DNA from: Methylophilus methylotrophus DSM 46235 = ATCC 53528
Lineage (GTDB): Bacteria; Pseudomonadota; Gammaproteobacteria; Burkholderiales; Methylophilaceae
Direction: 5' to 3'
DNA: 64,000 nt
Assembly: GCF_000378225.1 (NCBI RefSeq)
Contig: NZ_KB905142.1
Span: 1-64,000 of the forward strand
This document shows positions 9,497-17,416 of the stretch, in pieces. The position numbers and the translations under genes are program-made. The notes beneath the pieces were generated by a model. That model did not search any database and was not told where the DNA came from. It saw only the letters and a program-made list of their open reading frames with translations. Position 1 is the first letter of the stretch. Each line of letters starts with the position of its first letter.

Positions 9497-11541
9497 GCGC
9501 TTTAAATTTGAGTTCAAACGCTATTCTAGGGAGAGGAGCCCAGTACGTGCCAACCATGGTCGTAATGGGTTTGTCAGTATTGATGCTATCGTCTTGCGGC
9601 TTGTTTCCACCCAGACTAAATGCGACGACCCCCGAGGGCAAGGTGCATGAGTTGGCGCAGCAAGTCGCCGAACATCCGACAGATGTGGTGTTGCGTAACC
9701 GCTGGTTCCGCGAACGTGAACTGGCGATTAATGCCTTATCGGCAGAGGCGGAGGCAGCGGATGCCAAAGGCGATATTGCTACCGCTAAACAAGTGTATGC
9801 CCGTATCCTCACCTTGGATCCGCATCATGTCAAAGCACTGGATTATGAACGCGCCAGTGAGCGTGACATCGTCTTGCGCAAACAGCTTGAACAGGCCAAG
9901 CAGCATCTGGATAAACCAAAGCAGGCTTTAAAAGAAGTGCAGGATATCTTGCTGGAGCAACCCGCCAACGTAGAAGCACGGGCGTTGGAAAAACAGCTGC
10001 TCGCACAAGAACCCAAAGCGCGTGTTGCCTTGCCACAATTGCAAAGCAACTTTAATAAACCCGTGACACTGGAATTACGTGATGCCAATGTCAAAATTGT
10101 ATTCGAGGCCTTGTCACGTGCCACCGGCATCAACTTTGTGCTGGATAAAGACATCAAGCCTGAAACCAAGGCCTCGGTATTTGTGAAAAAAATGCCGATT
10201 GAAGATGCCATTGATATGGTACTTTCGAGCAATGGTTTGCAGAAAAAGGTGTTGTCGCCCACCAGTGTGCTGGTATACCCGGCCACCCAGCAAAAAAACA
10301 AGGATTACCAGGACCTGCTAATCCGCAACTTTTATTTTGCCAATACCAGTGCCAAACAATGTGCCGATATGTTGCGGACCATCCTGAAGATACGCGATGT
10401 ATATGTAGATGAGCGTCTCAATATGTTGGTGTTGCGCGACAAGCCGGAAGTGATGGCGCTGGCAGAAAAAATGATCAAGGCCCAGGATATCGCTGATCCG
10501 GAGGTTATGCTGGAAATTGAGGTCATTGAGGTTACCCGCAACAAACTACAGCAATTGGGGATTGGATATCCTACCAGCCTGACCGTGCTCAATGACCCAC
10601 TCACTCTTGAAACTATCAAGCAGATCAAATCTAGTACCGTCGGTGTGAGTCCAGCACCGAATGTGCAATTTAGAGCCACCGACAGTGACCTTAATTTACT
10701 TTCCAATCCACGCATCCGGGTTAAAAACAATGAAAAAGCCAAAGTGGTTGTCGGTAACAAAGTGCCTGTGATTACGACCAATGCCATTCAGGGCGGAGTT
10801 ACTTCGGAAAGCGTCTCTTACGTAGATGTAGGGTTAAAGCTCGATGTGGAGCCCAAGGTGATGCTGGATGACTTTATCAGTATCAAGGTCGGACTGGAAG
10901 TCAGCTCACTGGGTGAGGCGGTCACCCTCAGCAATAACTCCAAGGTATTCAATATTGGTACACGAAACGCCAGCACGGTACTGCGTCTCAAACATGGGGA
11001 AACACAGATCCTGGCTGGCCTGATTCAGGATTCTGAACGTAAAAATGCCAACAAAGTCCCAGGGCTGGGTGACATTCCCTTGTTGGGCCGCCTGTTCTCG
11101 AACAATACCGATGAAAAAAATAAAACGGAAATTGTATTAGCAATTACCCCTAAAATCCTCAGTAATGTCACCTTGCCTGAAGCTACTTTTTCTGAGTATT
11201 GGAGTGGAACAGAAACGGTCATTTCAGACAAGCCACTATTGAATAACCAGCCAGCGACTCTCAATCAAAGCCGTAGTCAACAAATCCGCGAGTTGCAGTT
11301 ACAGCGTCAACGTGAGTTGAATGATGGGGACAATGCTCAGGACGGTGATGCATCTGAGTCCTCACCTCCTGAGACTGCACCTGCCAGCGAACCAACGGCG
11401 ATCCCGCCCCCTGACGCGGCACCTGTCAATTCGGGTGCCTCAACAGCACCAGCCAATGCGGCGGGTGGCTTGACCAACAATACCAGTGACTTGCCCGAAC
11501 AAGGCACCACAAGCTTACCTGCGCCCAAGGAGATACCTTAA
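9493..11541 (+). CDS. gspD: secretin GspD/MshL-like, TPR-containing lipoprotein
   Basis: The outer-membrane secretin channel. The 682-residue precursor has a hydrophobic leader ending in a lipobox (LSSC), so it should be lipidated and may not need a separate pilotin. A TPR-like helical region (about residues 75-150) replaces the usual N0-N3 start. Next come one secretin N-domain and STN-like part (about 190-330) and the secretin domain with the VPGLGDIPLLGRLF signature (about 510-560). The last 110 residues are Ser/Pro/Ala-rich and disordered. The TPR-plus-secretin arrangement and lipobox set it apart from classical GspD. Confidence 0.88.
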   Translation: MSALNLSSNAILGRGAQYVPTMVVMGLSVLMLSSCGLFPPRLNATTPEGKVHELAQQVAEHPTDVVLRNRWFRERELAINALSAEAEAADAKGDIATAKQVYARILTLDPHHVKALDYERASERDIVLRKQLEQAKQHLDKPKQALKEVQDILLEQPANVEARALEKQLLAQEPKARVALPQLQSNFNKPVTLELRDANVKIVFEALSRATGINFVLDKDIKPETKASVFVKKMPIEDAIDMVLSSNGLQKKVLSPTSVLVYPATQQKNKDYQDLLIRNFYFANTSAKQCADMLRTILKIRDVYVDERLNMLVLRDKPEVMALAEKMIKAQDIADPEVMLEIEVIEVTRNKLQQLGIGYPTSLTVLNDPLTLETIKQIKSSTVGVSPAPNVQFRATDSDLNLLSNPRIRVKNNEKAKVVVGNKVPVITTNAIQGGVTSESVSYVDVGLKLDVEPKVMLDDFISIKVGLEVSSLGEAVTLSNNSKVFNIGTRNASTVLRLKHGETQILAGLIQDSERKNANKVPGLGDIPLLGRLFSNNTDEKNKTEIVLAITPKILSNVTLPEATFSEYWSGTETVISDKPLLNNQPATLNQSRSQQIRELQLQRQRELNDGDNAQDGDASESSPPETAPASEPTAIPPPDAAPVNSGASTAPANAAGGLTNNTSDLPEQGTTSLPAPKEIP

Positions 11542-12053
11542 TGGGAAAATGCGCGCATTGCTTGTCTCATACGCGTTTTTACTCTGGGTTTACCCTAATC
11601 GAACTCATGGTGTCACTGGTGATTGTTGCGATCATGGCCAGTGTGGCAACCCCCATGGTCCAGCTGACCCTGCAGCGGCAAAAAGAACAACAGCTACGCG
11701 AACATTTGCGGGAAATACGACGTGCGATAGATGCTTATAAAAAAGCCGCTGATGACGGCCGTGTGAAAAAGAATGCCGATACCAGTGGCTATCCTCCAAA
11801 TCTGCAAATATTGGTGGAGGGGGTCGAGGACGCCAAGGATGCCAAACATGCACGTATTCGCTTTTTACGGCGAATTCCGCAGGATCCTATGTTAAATGGG
11901 CAGGCCAATGCCAGTTTAGGTCAAGCCCCAGCGTGGGGCTTGCGTAGTTATGACAGTCCGCCAGATCAACCGCGCTACACACAAGATGTGTATGACGTTT
12001 ATTCACTGAGTCCCAGAACAGGAATCAATGGAGTGCCTTATGCACAGTGGTAG
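11541..12053 (+). CDS. pseudopilin, GspG-like
   Basis: A 170-residue prepilin-like protein. The leader MGKCAHCLSHTRFYSG is cleaved before FTLIELMVSLVIVAIMASVA, with Glu at +5, followed by a helix and a globular domain. YPPNLQILVEGV and RRIPQDPML recall the GspG core. The leader has two cysteines, which is unusual. Its ATG overlaps the secretin stop by one base (TAATG). It probably forms a minor or alternative pseudopilus subunit. Confidence 0.85.
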   Translation: MGKCAHCLSHTRFYSGFTLIELMVSLVIVAIMASVATPMVQLTLQRQKEQQLREHLREIRRAIDAYKKAADDGRVKKNADTSGYPPNLQILVEGVEDAKDAKHARIRFLRRIPQDPMLNGQANASLGQAPAWGLRSYDSPPDQPRYTQDVYDVYSLSPRTGINGVPYAQW

Positions 12054-12432
12054 AAAGCGCAAGACCGCTACCGGTTTTACCCTGGTGGAACTGCTGGTGG
12101 TGCTATCAATCCTGGCATTGCTGCTTTCTTTAGCTGTCCCACGTTATTTTTCGGGGGTGCAACGCGCCAAGGAGCAGGCACTCAAGCAACAGCTCACGAC
12201 CACGCGCAAGGCCTTGGATGAATTTTATGCGGATCAGGGACAATACCCCGACACCCTGCAAGAGCTGGTCGACAAGCATTATCTGGATAAATTGCCATGG
12301 GATCCAATAACCGAACGTAATGATGGCTGGGTCATCACGCCACCAGAATTACCGCTGGTTGGGGGCGTGTATACCTTACACAGCAATGCAGAAGGCCAAG
12401 CCACTGACGGTTCGGCATATGCCGACTGGTAG
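12040..12432 (+). CDS. pseudopilin, GspG-like (small)
   Basis: A 130-residue prepilin-like protein: basic leader, cleavage before FTLVELLVVLSILALLLSLA with Glu at +5, then a GspG-type domain (DQGQYPDTLQELVDKHYLDKLPWDP). The protein ends ...GSAYADW, like GspG. Two in-frame ATGs exist at 12028 and 12040; the second is preferred because ggag at 12030-12033 lies six bases upstream. The gene starts inside the preceding pseudopilin gene. With three GspG-like proteins in the operon, subunit specialisation is likely. Confidence 0.85.
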   Translation: MHSGRKRKTATGFTLVELLVVLSILALLLSLAVPRYFSGVQRAKEQALKQQLTTTRKALDEFYADQGQYPDTLQELVDKHYLDKLPWDPITERNDGWVITPPELPLVGGVYTLHSNAEGQATDGSAYADW

Positions 12433-12445
12433 GGCTTTTGGCGAC

Positions 12446-12934
12446 ATGTCTAAACAAATGGGGTTTTCTTATATAGGCGTCATGGTGACGCTGGTGATTG
12501 CCGCGATTGGCCTACAGGGCGCGGCCGTCATGTGGCAACAGCAAAGCCAGCGCAGCAATGAGGCAACGTTGTTGGAAACGGGCGAGGCCTACCGATTAGC
12601 GATTGGCCGATATTACGAATCTACCCCGCAGCCAGTCAAACAATATCCGGTGCGGCTGGAAGAGCTGCTTGAAGACAAGCGCTTCCCGGTATTAAAACGC
12701 CATATCCGCAAACTTTACCCTGATCCATTTGTTGCGAAACAAGGCATGACATTAATCATAAAAGACGGCCGCATTATCGGTGTGCATAGCCAGTCGTTAT
12801 TGGCACCCATCCGTAACGTCGGCTATCAAGCGTTTCAGGAAGGCTTTCAAAAAGCCAAGCACTATAGTGAGTGGCAATTTATCTATGAGCCGAATACGCT
12901 GGCAGACCTCGAGCAGGCCTGGGTGAATCGCTAA
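12446..12934 (+). CDS. atypical pseudopilin lacking Glu+5
   Basis: A 162-residue protein with a prepilin-like N-terminus, MSKQMGFSYIGVMVTLVIAA, but with Gly where pilins have Glu at +5. Loss of Glu5 is known for GspK-type tip pseudopilins, and this protein may take that role although it is much shorter than GspK. The C-terminal domain (YPDPF..., HSQSLLAPIRNVGYQAFQEG) is unrecognised. The ATG at 12446 follows the previous stop by 13 bases. It is the last gene of the secretion operon. Confidence 0.75.
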   Translation: MSKQMGFSYIGVMVTLVIAAIGLQGAAVMWQQQSQRSNEATLLETGEAYRLAIGRYYESTPQPVKQYPVRLEELLEDKRFPVLKRHIRKLYPDPFVAKQGMTLIIKDGRIIGVHSQSLLAPIRNVGYQAFQEGFQKAKHYSEWQFIYEPNTLADLEQAWVNR

Positions 12935-12940
12935 GGCCTG

Positions 12941-13606
12941 TTAGTGGTTGACTTGGGGTGAGCGAGCTTTAAAGCTTTGATAATACCCCAGCACCCTGGG
13001 TACATATTGCCGGGTTTCGGTAAAAGGGGGAATGCTGTGTTGATGTGCTTTCACTGCTGCCGGGCCAGCATTATAGGCTGCCAGCGCCAACGTCACATCG
13101 CCTTCAAACATGTCTACCATGCGCTTTAAATAACGTGAGCCCCATAGTATCTGCTGAGGGACGGACCATTGCCTCACAGGCACTGTCGTCATCGTCTTGG
13201 CCGTGGCTGGCATTACCTGCATCAGACCAAAAGCGCCCTTACGTGAAACGGCTCTGGGATTGTAGCCGGATTCGGTAGCAATCACGGCATGAATCAGCGC
13301 CGGCTCCAGCTGTGTTACTTCTGCCGCTGCCTGCACCTCTGACTGGTAAGGCAGCTTGCCAGACTGCCAGCGAACTGGCTTGGTATGGTTTGCTGTCGTT
13401 AATTCCTCTGTTGGTATGGCTTCTGTGTCTGTATTGCTAATCACAATTTCAGATGCGTCTGTATTATCCAGCACGATGTTTCCGGCAAGTATCTCATGTT
13501 CATCAGTCACGCCTGCATGAGCAATATTTTGCTGGCAAACCAGAATCAGGCTAAGCCAGCAAGCAGCGAATAGGCTTTGGTTAAGTCTAGGGCAAGTTGA
13601 AAACAT
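12941..13606 (-). CDS. lytic transglycosylase, SLT domain
   Basis: A periplasmic murein lytic transglycosylase of the Slt/MltE-like family. From the ATG at 13606 the product is 221 residues with a signal peptide (ending ...QQNIAHA). A linker follows, then an SLT domain with the catalytic Glu in ATESGYNP, the GLMQVMP motif and ALAAYNAGP. Longer starts exist at 13702 and 13708, but they place 33 or more residues before the signal peptide; none has a good ribosome site. It is convergent with the secretion operon (six bases apart) and might open peptidoglycan for it. Confidence 0.88.
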   Translation of the reverse strand: MFSTCPRLNQSLFAACWLSLILVCQQNIAHAGVTDEHEILAGNIVLDNTDASEIVISNTDTEAIPTEELTTANHTKPVRWQSGKLPYQSEVQAAAEVTQLEPALIHAVIATESGYNPRAVSRKGAFGLMQVMPATAKTMTTVPVRQWSVPQQILWGSRYLKRMVDMFEGDVTLALAAYNAGPAAVKAHQHSIPPFTETRQYVPRVLGYYQSFKARSPQVNH

Positions 13607-13771
13607 GATGGGGAGGATTCTGGCATGCGCATGTGACAACGCCAAGACAGCCGGACTGATGCATTTCAGCCGCTGTTTGTCGGTCTGTCGCAGCTTTACC
13701 ATGCTCAAAACGTAAGCCGATGTAAAGAAAAATCATTGTAAAACAACGTCTTGCCAGCATAGTTCTCTTTT

Positions 13772-13780
13772 TAGTCCGAT
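13772..13780 (+). promoter_or_regulatory. TAGTCCGAT half-site before epsA-like gene
   Basis: The 9-mer TAGTCCGAT is identical to the left arm at 14752 and to a copy at 36453. It lies 99 bases before the regulator's own ATG, as an autoregulatory site would. The palindromic partner is degenerate here. Confidence 0.35.
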
Positions 13781-13811
13781 GTCATGAATTCATCAATGAA
13801 CTGACATGCCG

Positions 13812-13829
13812 CAATCATTTTTCTGTCAC
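13812..13829 (+). promoter_or_regulatory. PHO-box-like direct repeat
   Basis: CAATCAT, a TTTT spacer and CTGTCAC resemble the PhoB box (CTGTCAT-N4-CTGTCAC) at 12 of 14 positions. It lies 49 bases before the ATG of the LuxR-type gene, about the same distance as the similar site before gspG. Confidence 0.35.
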
Positions 13830-13878
13830 AAATCATGCGCAAACTTGCTGCACATTAAATGATAAATGTGTCGTACAC

Positions 13879-14712
13879 ATGGATACCACAATGACAGGGA
13901 TAGATCAGGTCAGCGACCAATGGGCGTTGGCGCTGAATGAAGAGCAGCGTGCAGTATTTATGGAAGTGATTGAAGAATCGTTGCGCTTGCAGCATCGCTC
14001 TCACTTCTTTAACTGGTTACAACGCGGGTTTCAGTGTTTACTTGCTCACGAGGTCGTCGTGATCGGCGTGCGTGGTTTGGAGCGCGCTAGCTACGATTAT
14101 GAATATCTGACCTCCAGCCGCTACTTTGGTGATACCCAGTTTGACCAGGTGCTGAGTGAAGAAGATGGCCTTGTTCATGAAGCCTTCACGCGCTGGAGCC
14201 AACTGGGCATGCCAGTGTTTTATCATACAGACACGTTATCCCAGCAATACAGTCAGTATGCTGTTGAGCATGTAGAGGCAGATCGCATGCTGGCTTCTGA
14301 GCTCAAACGGTTTGTGGTACATGGCTTTGGCAATGAGCATAGCCGCATTGCAACCATGGTGATGTTCGGGCGCTTGAGTTCACCAGCGAATGCCCAAACG
14401 GCTCATCTGTTAGAGCTTTTAATGCCACACCTTCACTGTGCCATTGTGAAAGTGACTGCAAATAAAAGTCCTTCTGTGCTGTCTACGCCTGCGCGCAATG
14501 GTCGTATCAAACCCTTAAGTAAGCGTGAACTTGAAGTGCTGGAATGGCTGCAGGCAGGTAAAACCAATTGGGAAATCGGGGGCATCATGCAGGTCAGCCC
14601 GCTCACCATTAAAAACCATGTGCAGAATATCCTGCGCAAGCTGGATGTAGAAAATCGCAGCCAGGCCGCCAGCAAGGCTTTGAAACTAGGCCTGATTCAT
14701 AGAAGCCAGTAA
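13879..14712 (+). CDS. epsA: LuxR-type transcriptional regulator, EpsA-like
   Basis: A 277-residue regulator with a C-terminal LuxR helix-turn-helix (about residues 212-270: LSKRELEVLEWLQAGKTNWEIG, then SPLTIKNHVQNILRKLDVENR). The N-terminal 200-residue domain lacks a receiver Asp pocket and recognisable acyl-homoserine-lactone motifs. This matches the EpsA regulators described from Methylobacillus exopolysaccharide clusters and found with PEP-CTERM/exosortase systems. It is not beside an eps cluster here but heads the surface island, next to a PEP-CTERM gene. Sites carrying the TAGTC motif lie before it and before several downstream units. The start ATG at 13879 has no strong ribosome site; an ATG at 13891 is an alternative. 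Confidence 0.7.
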   Translation: MDTTMTGIDQVSDQWALALNEEQRAVFMEVIEESLRLQHRSHFFNWLQRGFQCLLAHEVVVIGVRGLERASYDYEYLTSSRYFGDTQFDQVLSEEDGLVHEAFTRWSQLGMPVFYHTDTLSQQYSQYAVEHVEADRMLASELKRFVVHGFGNEHSRIATMVMFGRLSSPANAQTAHLLELLMPHLHCAIVKVTANKSPSVLSTPARNGRIKPLSKRELEVLEWLQAGKTNWEIGGIMQVSPLTIKNHVQNILRKLDVENRSQAASKALKLGLIHRSQ

Positions 14713-14720
14713 ATTTTCAA

Positions 14721-14746
14721 GCATGAAACTCACAAGAATTTCATGC
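14721..14746. repeat. inverted repeat after epsA-like gene
   Basis: GCATGAAA and TTTCATGC form a perfect 8-bp inverted repeat with a 10-nt spacer nine bases after the stop. No T run follows, so it is not a standard terminator; it might be a binding site or an mRNA 3' structure. Confidence 0.4.
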
Positions 14747-14751
14747 AAACA

Positions 14752-14770
14752 TAGTCCGATAGGACTAGTC
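14752..14770 (+). promoter_or_regulatory. TAGTCC-N4-GGACTA palindrome (site 1)
   Basis: A perfect 16-bp palindrome, TAGTCC-gata-GGACTA, at 14752-14767. It overlaps a second palindrome GACTAGTC at 14763-14770. It lies 208-226 bases upstream of the PEP-CTERM gene and 40 bases after the EpsA-like gene. Confidence 0.6.
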
Positions 14771-14846
14771 ATGTTTTAAAGAATGTCATCTCCCCTCCTT
14801 AAACTCTTTCAAGTTTGATCGGCTGGCAAGTGCATTTTGTTTCAGC

Positions 14847-14862
14847 TAGTCCATGTGGACTA
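14847..14862 (+). promoter_or_regulatory. TAGTCC-N4-GGACTA palindrome (site 2)
   Basis: A second perfect copy with the same arms and the same 4-bp gap (atgt), centred 95 bases after site 1, which is nine helical turns. It lies 116 bases before the PEP-CTERM ATG. Confidence 0.6.
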
Positions 14863-14977
14863 ACTGCAAATCACATGTATGACATGCTGGCCTGACAATA
14901 TTCGTGTGTTGTGTTTTAAATCGCCATCTTGATGGTTTGTTCTTTCAGCAGTTTTAAAAATTTTTAAGGAGAAGTTT

Positions 14978-15700
14978 ATGAAATTTCAATATAAAGCTTT
15001 AGTAGCAGCTTTGGCGTTATCTGTGTCTTCATTCGCAGGTGCAGCAACGACAGCTTCAGGTGACGGTAGTTTTTGGTTGACCTTGATTGATCGTGACACC
15101 AGCACTGCAGTGTCTTTTGAAACTGGGTTGACTTACAGTACTTTTAACACCATTGGTCAAGGTGCAGCAGCAAGCTTCACGTTGCCATTTACTTTTGACT
15201 TGTCAGCTGACTCAGCATTTCAAAGCTTTATGTCAACTGCAAGCAGCAATTTGTTTTACGCTTTGTATGCTGGTGATAACCTGGGTACGCAAACCTCAGC
15301 AGGCAGCCGTGGCATGATCATCAGTTATGACTTACGCGAAGATCAGTCAGTTGTCACGATGAGCCGTACGCAATTGGTCACATCTAATTCAGCCATCGAT
15401 CTAGCGCTTGCTAACAACAATATGGCTGATTACTACAGTGCAGACAAAGCTGCTGGCAATGGTGCGACCACAATCAGAGAAGTGGGTGAGGCCATGGGTT
15501 TGATTCAGTACACCAACAGATCAAACAATGCCACCGACAATTATATCTTTGCTGATAACAATAATCCGATCACTGTGAACTTTACACGTGCTGGTGTGCT
15601 GAGTATCAGTGCTGTACCAGAGGCAGAGAGCTATGCCATGTTTATGGCTGGCCTGGGTTTGATGGGTGCTGTGGTTCGCCGTCGTAAGGCCGCCAAATAA
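14978..15700 (+). CDS. PEP-CTERM secreted protein
   Basis: A 240-residue exported protein with a Sec signal peptide (cleavage near residue 23, ...SFAGAA). The C-terminal PEP-CTERM tail (about residues 212-240) has VPEAESYAMF, then a hydrophobic helix (AGLGLMGAVV) and the basic end RRRKAAK. The VPEAE form is a variant of VPEP. Such tails are cut by an exosortase after membrane insertion; no exosortase gene is in the window. The middle domain, rich in Ser/Ala/Thr, is unrecognised. The start has a strong aaggag six bases upstream. Two TAGTC palindromes precede it. Confidence 0.88.
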   Translation: MKFQYKALVAALALSVSSFAGAATTASGDGSFWLTLIDRDTSTAVSFETGLTYSTFNTIGQGAAASFTLPFTFDLSADSAFQSFMSTASSNLFYALYAGDNLGTQTSAGSRGMIISYDLREDQSVVTMSRTQLVTSNSAIDLALANNNMADYYSADKAAGNGATTIREVGEAMGLIQYTNRSNNATDNYIFADNNNPITVNFTRAGVLSISAVPEAESYAMFMAGLGLMGAVVRRRKAAK

Positions 15701-15757
15701 TGCGCGTTGGGGATGCATATCCCCAATGAACATCAACTTATTTTTAAGGGAACGATT

Positions 15758-17254
15758 ATGAAACTGAAACATATTGCATTTGCAATCGCCGGCATGTCAT
15801 TTAGTTTGCTGGCTAATGCTTTGACACCCGCACAAATCGAAGCTGCACGCAGCGCTGGTACATTACAGCAAGCTTGGATTTCTGGCGCAACTGCACCAAC
15901 CAAAACCATTTACGAGGCTTGGAGCCGCGGCTGTAATCAGGCTCAAGCTAAATCCATTTATACGACAATTGCCGCTACAGACGCTAATGGCAATCCTACA
16001 TCTAATGTGCCGGGTTCATTGGGTAACTATGTCGCGTACGCATGTACCCGTGGTAACACGCCTTCTGTATTGTATGTGACCTTAGATGGTGGTTCGCTCA
16101 ACGCCTACACCCCACACACGATTAATGCCAAGTTGGCACGTATTCGTTATGCAGGTACTGCATTAAACACTGCCAATGGTTGCGCATCAACAACCACTAG
16201 CTACACTGATGCGACAGACACACGCAACAATGCCACTGTTTATAAGCAATGTAAGCAAGTAGGCAGCAACCTGCCTGCCACAGGCCCTACTCCAGCAACG
16301 AATGCAGCTAACGCTGCGGCAGTGGCTGCTGACGCCAACGCGCCACAATTGCCAGTGGGTGGTTTTTCTGACGTAGAAGCAGCCTTGTTCCCAGCCAGCA
16401 TTGGTGGTGGTAGCCTGGCAGGTAAAGGCACTGAAGCAAACGCCGGTTTGCTGCAAGGGTTTGGGGTAGCGGTCAGTGTGCCTTTGTACCGTAAACTGCA
16501 AGAGGTGCAAGGCATCACAGAAACATCCGGTTTTGATGTTGCCAACGCTCCTTCTTTGACCAAGGCGCAAATCACAACTATTTTGCAAGATGGTGGTGCT
16601 GTGAGTGCAGCAGAGTCCTGGGCGCCGATTTTTGGCGCGGATAATACAGGTGAAGAAGCTGTGATTGTGCAACGTCGTGTGGATACCTCTGGTACACAAG
16701 CTAGTTCCAATGCTTTCTTTATGGGCAATCCATGTTTGGGTAATGCAAGTCAATTGATCCCTGCCGCAACCACCTCTGGTGCTTATCAGGTTGTGCTGAA
16801 CTCAGGTTCAGGCAACGTCAAAGGCAATATCACCACTGCGACTACTAACAATCGATTCGCTATTGGTGTGTTGTCTTTGGAGAATGATTATCGCGTTGAA
16901 AGTGCTGCCAACGCCGGTTATCGTTTTATCAAAATTGATGGCGTGCATCCTGAAGATGGCGATACCACTAACGCGCGCGTGGCCATGGCCTCAGGTAAAT
17001 ACCCATTTGCAATGGAGTTGAAAACATTTGTTTCAAGCAATCCAGTGTTTGGTGCAGCTAATAGCTTTGCTCGCACCATTGTTCCAACCTTGGCAACTGC
17101 GTTGAAAAATCCAGCAGCTGCACAGTGTGCCTTGTTGCCACGCGGTATTGCTTTAACGGCAGATGGTGGCAACACTTCTTGCGAGGCCGGTGTGACACGT
17201 GCTGTATTAACCAAGTTTGGCAAAAACTGCGCACCAGCGGTGTTGTTTGAGTAA
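15758..17254 (+). CDS. secreted protein of unknown function, possible PstS-like fold
   Basis: A 498-residue exported protein with a signal peptide ending ...SLLANALT. Four to six Cys residues in the mature part suggest disulfides. Blocks such as GGFSDVEAALFP, RFAIGVLSLEND, YRFIKIDGVHPE and YPFAMELKTFV recall periplasmic binding proteins of the phosphate (PstS) superfamily seen as large secreted variants. This is a recollection of pattern, not a match. The ATG at 15758 has aaggga upstream and removes a 17-residue extension read from 15707. It follows the PEP-CTERM gene by 57 bases and is probably co-transcribed. Confidence 0.5.
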   Translation: MKLKHIAFAIAGMSFSLLANALTPAQIEAARSAGTLQQAWISGATAPTKTIYEAWSRGCNQAQAKSIYTTIAATDANGNPTSNVPGSLGNYVAYACTRGNTPSVLYVTLDGGSLNAYTPHTINAKLARIRYAGTALNTANGCASTTTSYTDATDTRNNATVYKQCKQVGSNLPATGPTPATNAANAAAVAADANAPQLPVGGFSDVEAALFPASIGGGSLAGKGTEANAGLLQGFGVAVSVPLYRKLQEVQGITETSGFDVANAPSLTKAQITTILQDGGAVSAAESWAPIFGADNTGEEAVIVQRRVDTSGTQASSNAFFMGNPCLGNASQLIPAATTSGAYQVVLNSGSGNVKGNITTATTNNRFAIGVLSLENDYRVESAANAGYRFIKIDGVHPEDGDTTNARVAMASGKYPFAMELKTFVSSNPVFGAANSFARTIVPTLATALKNPAAAQCALLPRGIALTADGGNTSCEAGVTRAVLTKFGKNCAPAVLFE

Positions 17255-17292
17255 TTGATTTTTTACAGCCTTTACCGAGGTTGTGTGAATAC

Positions 17293-17322
17293 AACGCACC
17301 CCCACAAGGGGTGCGTTTTTTA
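17293..17322 (+). terminator. terminator after secreted protein gene
   Basis: A perfect 10-bp stem (aacgcacccc / ggggtgcgtt) with a 5-nt loop and a T run. Confidence 0.93.
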
Positions 17323-17340
17323 TTGTTTGTCGCGTGTAAC

Positions 17341-17368
17341 GGACTAGTCCGTTTCATGAGCTTGAAAC
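17341..17368 (+). promoter_or_regulatory. GGACTAGTCC palindrome and adjacent inverted repeat
   Basis: GGACTAGTCC at 17341-17350 (extended to AACGGACTAGTCCGTT at 17338-17353) is followed by GTTTCA-N6-TGAAAC at 17351-17368. The site lies about 50-75 bases before the TPS transporter gene and contains the GACTAGTC core found at three other intergenic places. Confidence 0.55.
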
Positions 17369-17416
17369 AAAACTTTAAGAAAATGCAGGCTCTATTGATT
17401 TTCTAACGAGTTTGTT

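Noticed and set aside
14885-14915. ATTGTCAG...ATGTCAT on the minus strand as a third PHO box before the PEP-CTERM gene
   Set aside because: The two heptamers are spaced by six bases instead of four, and one matches poorly.
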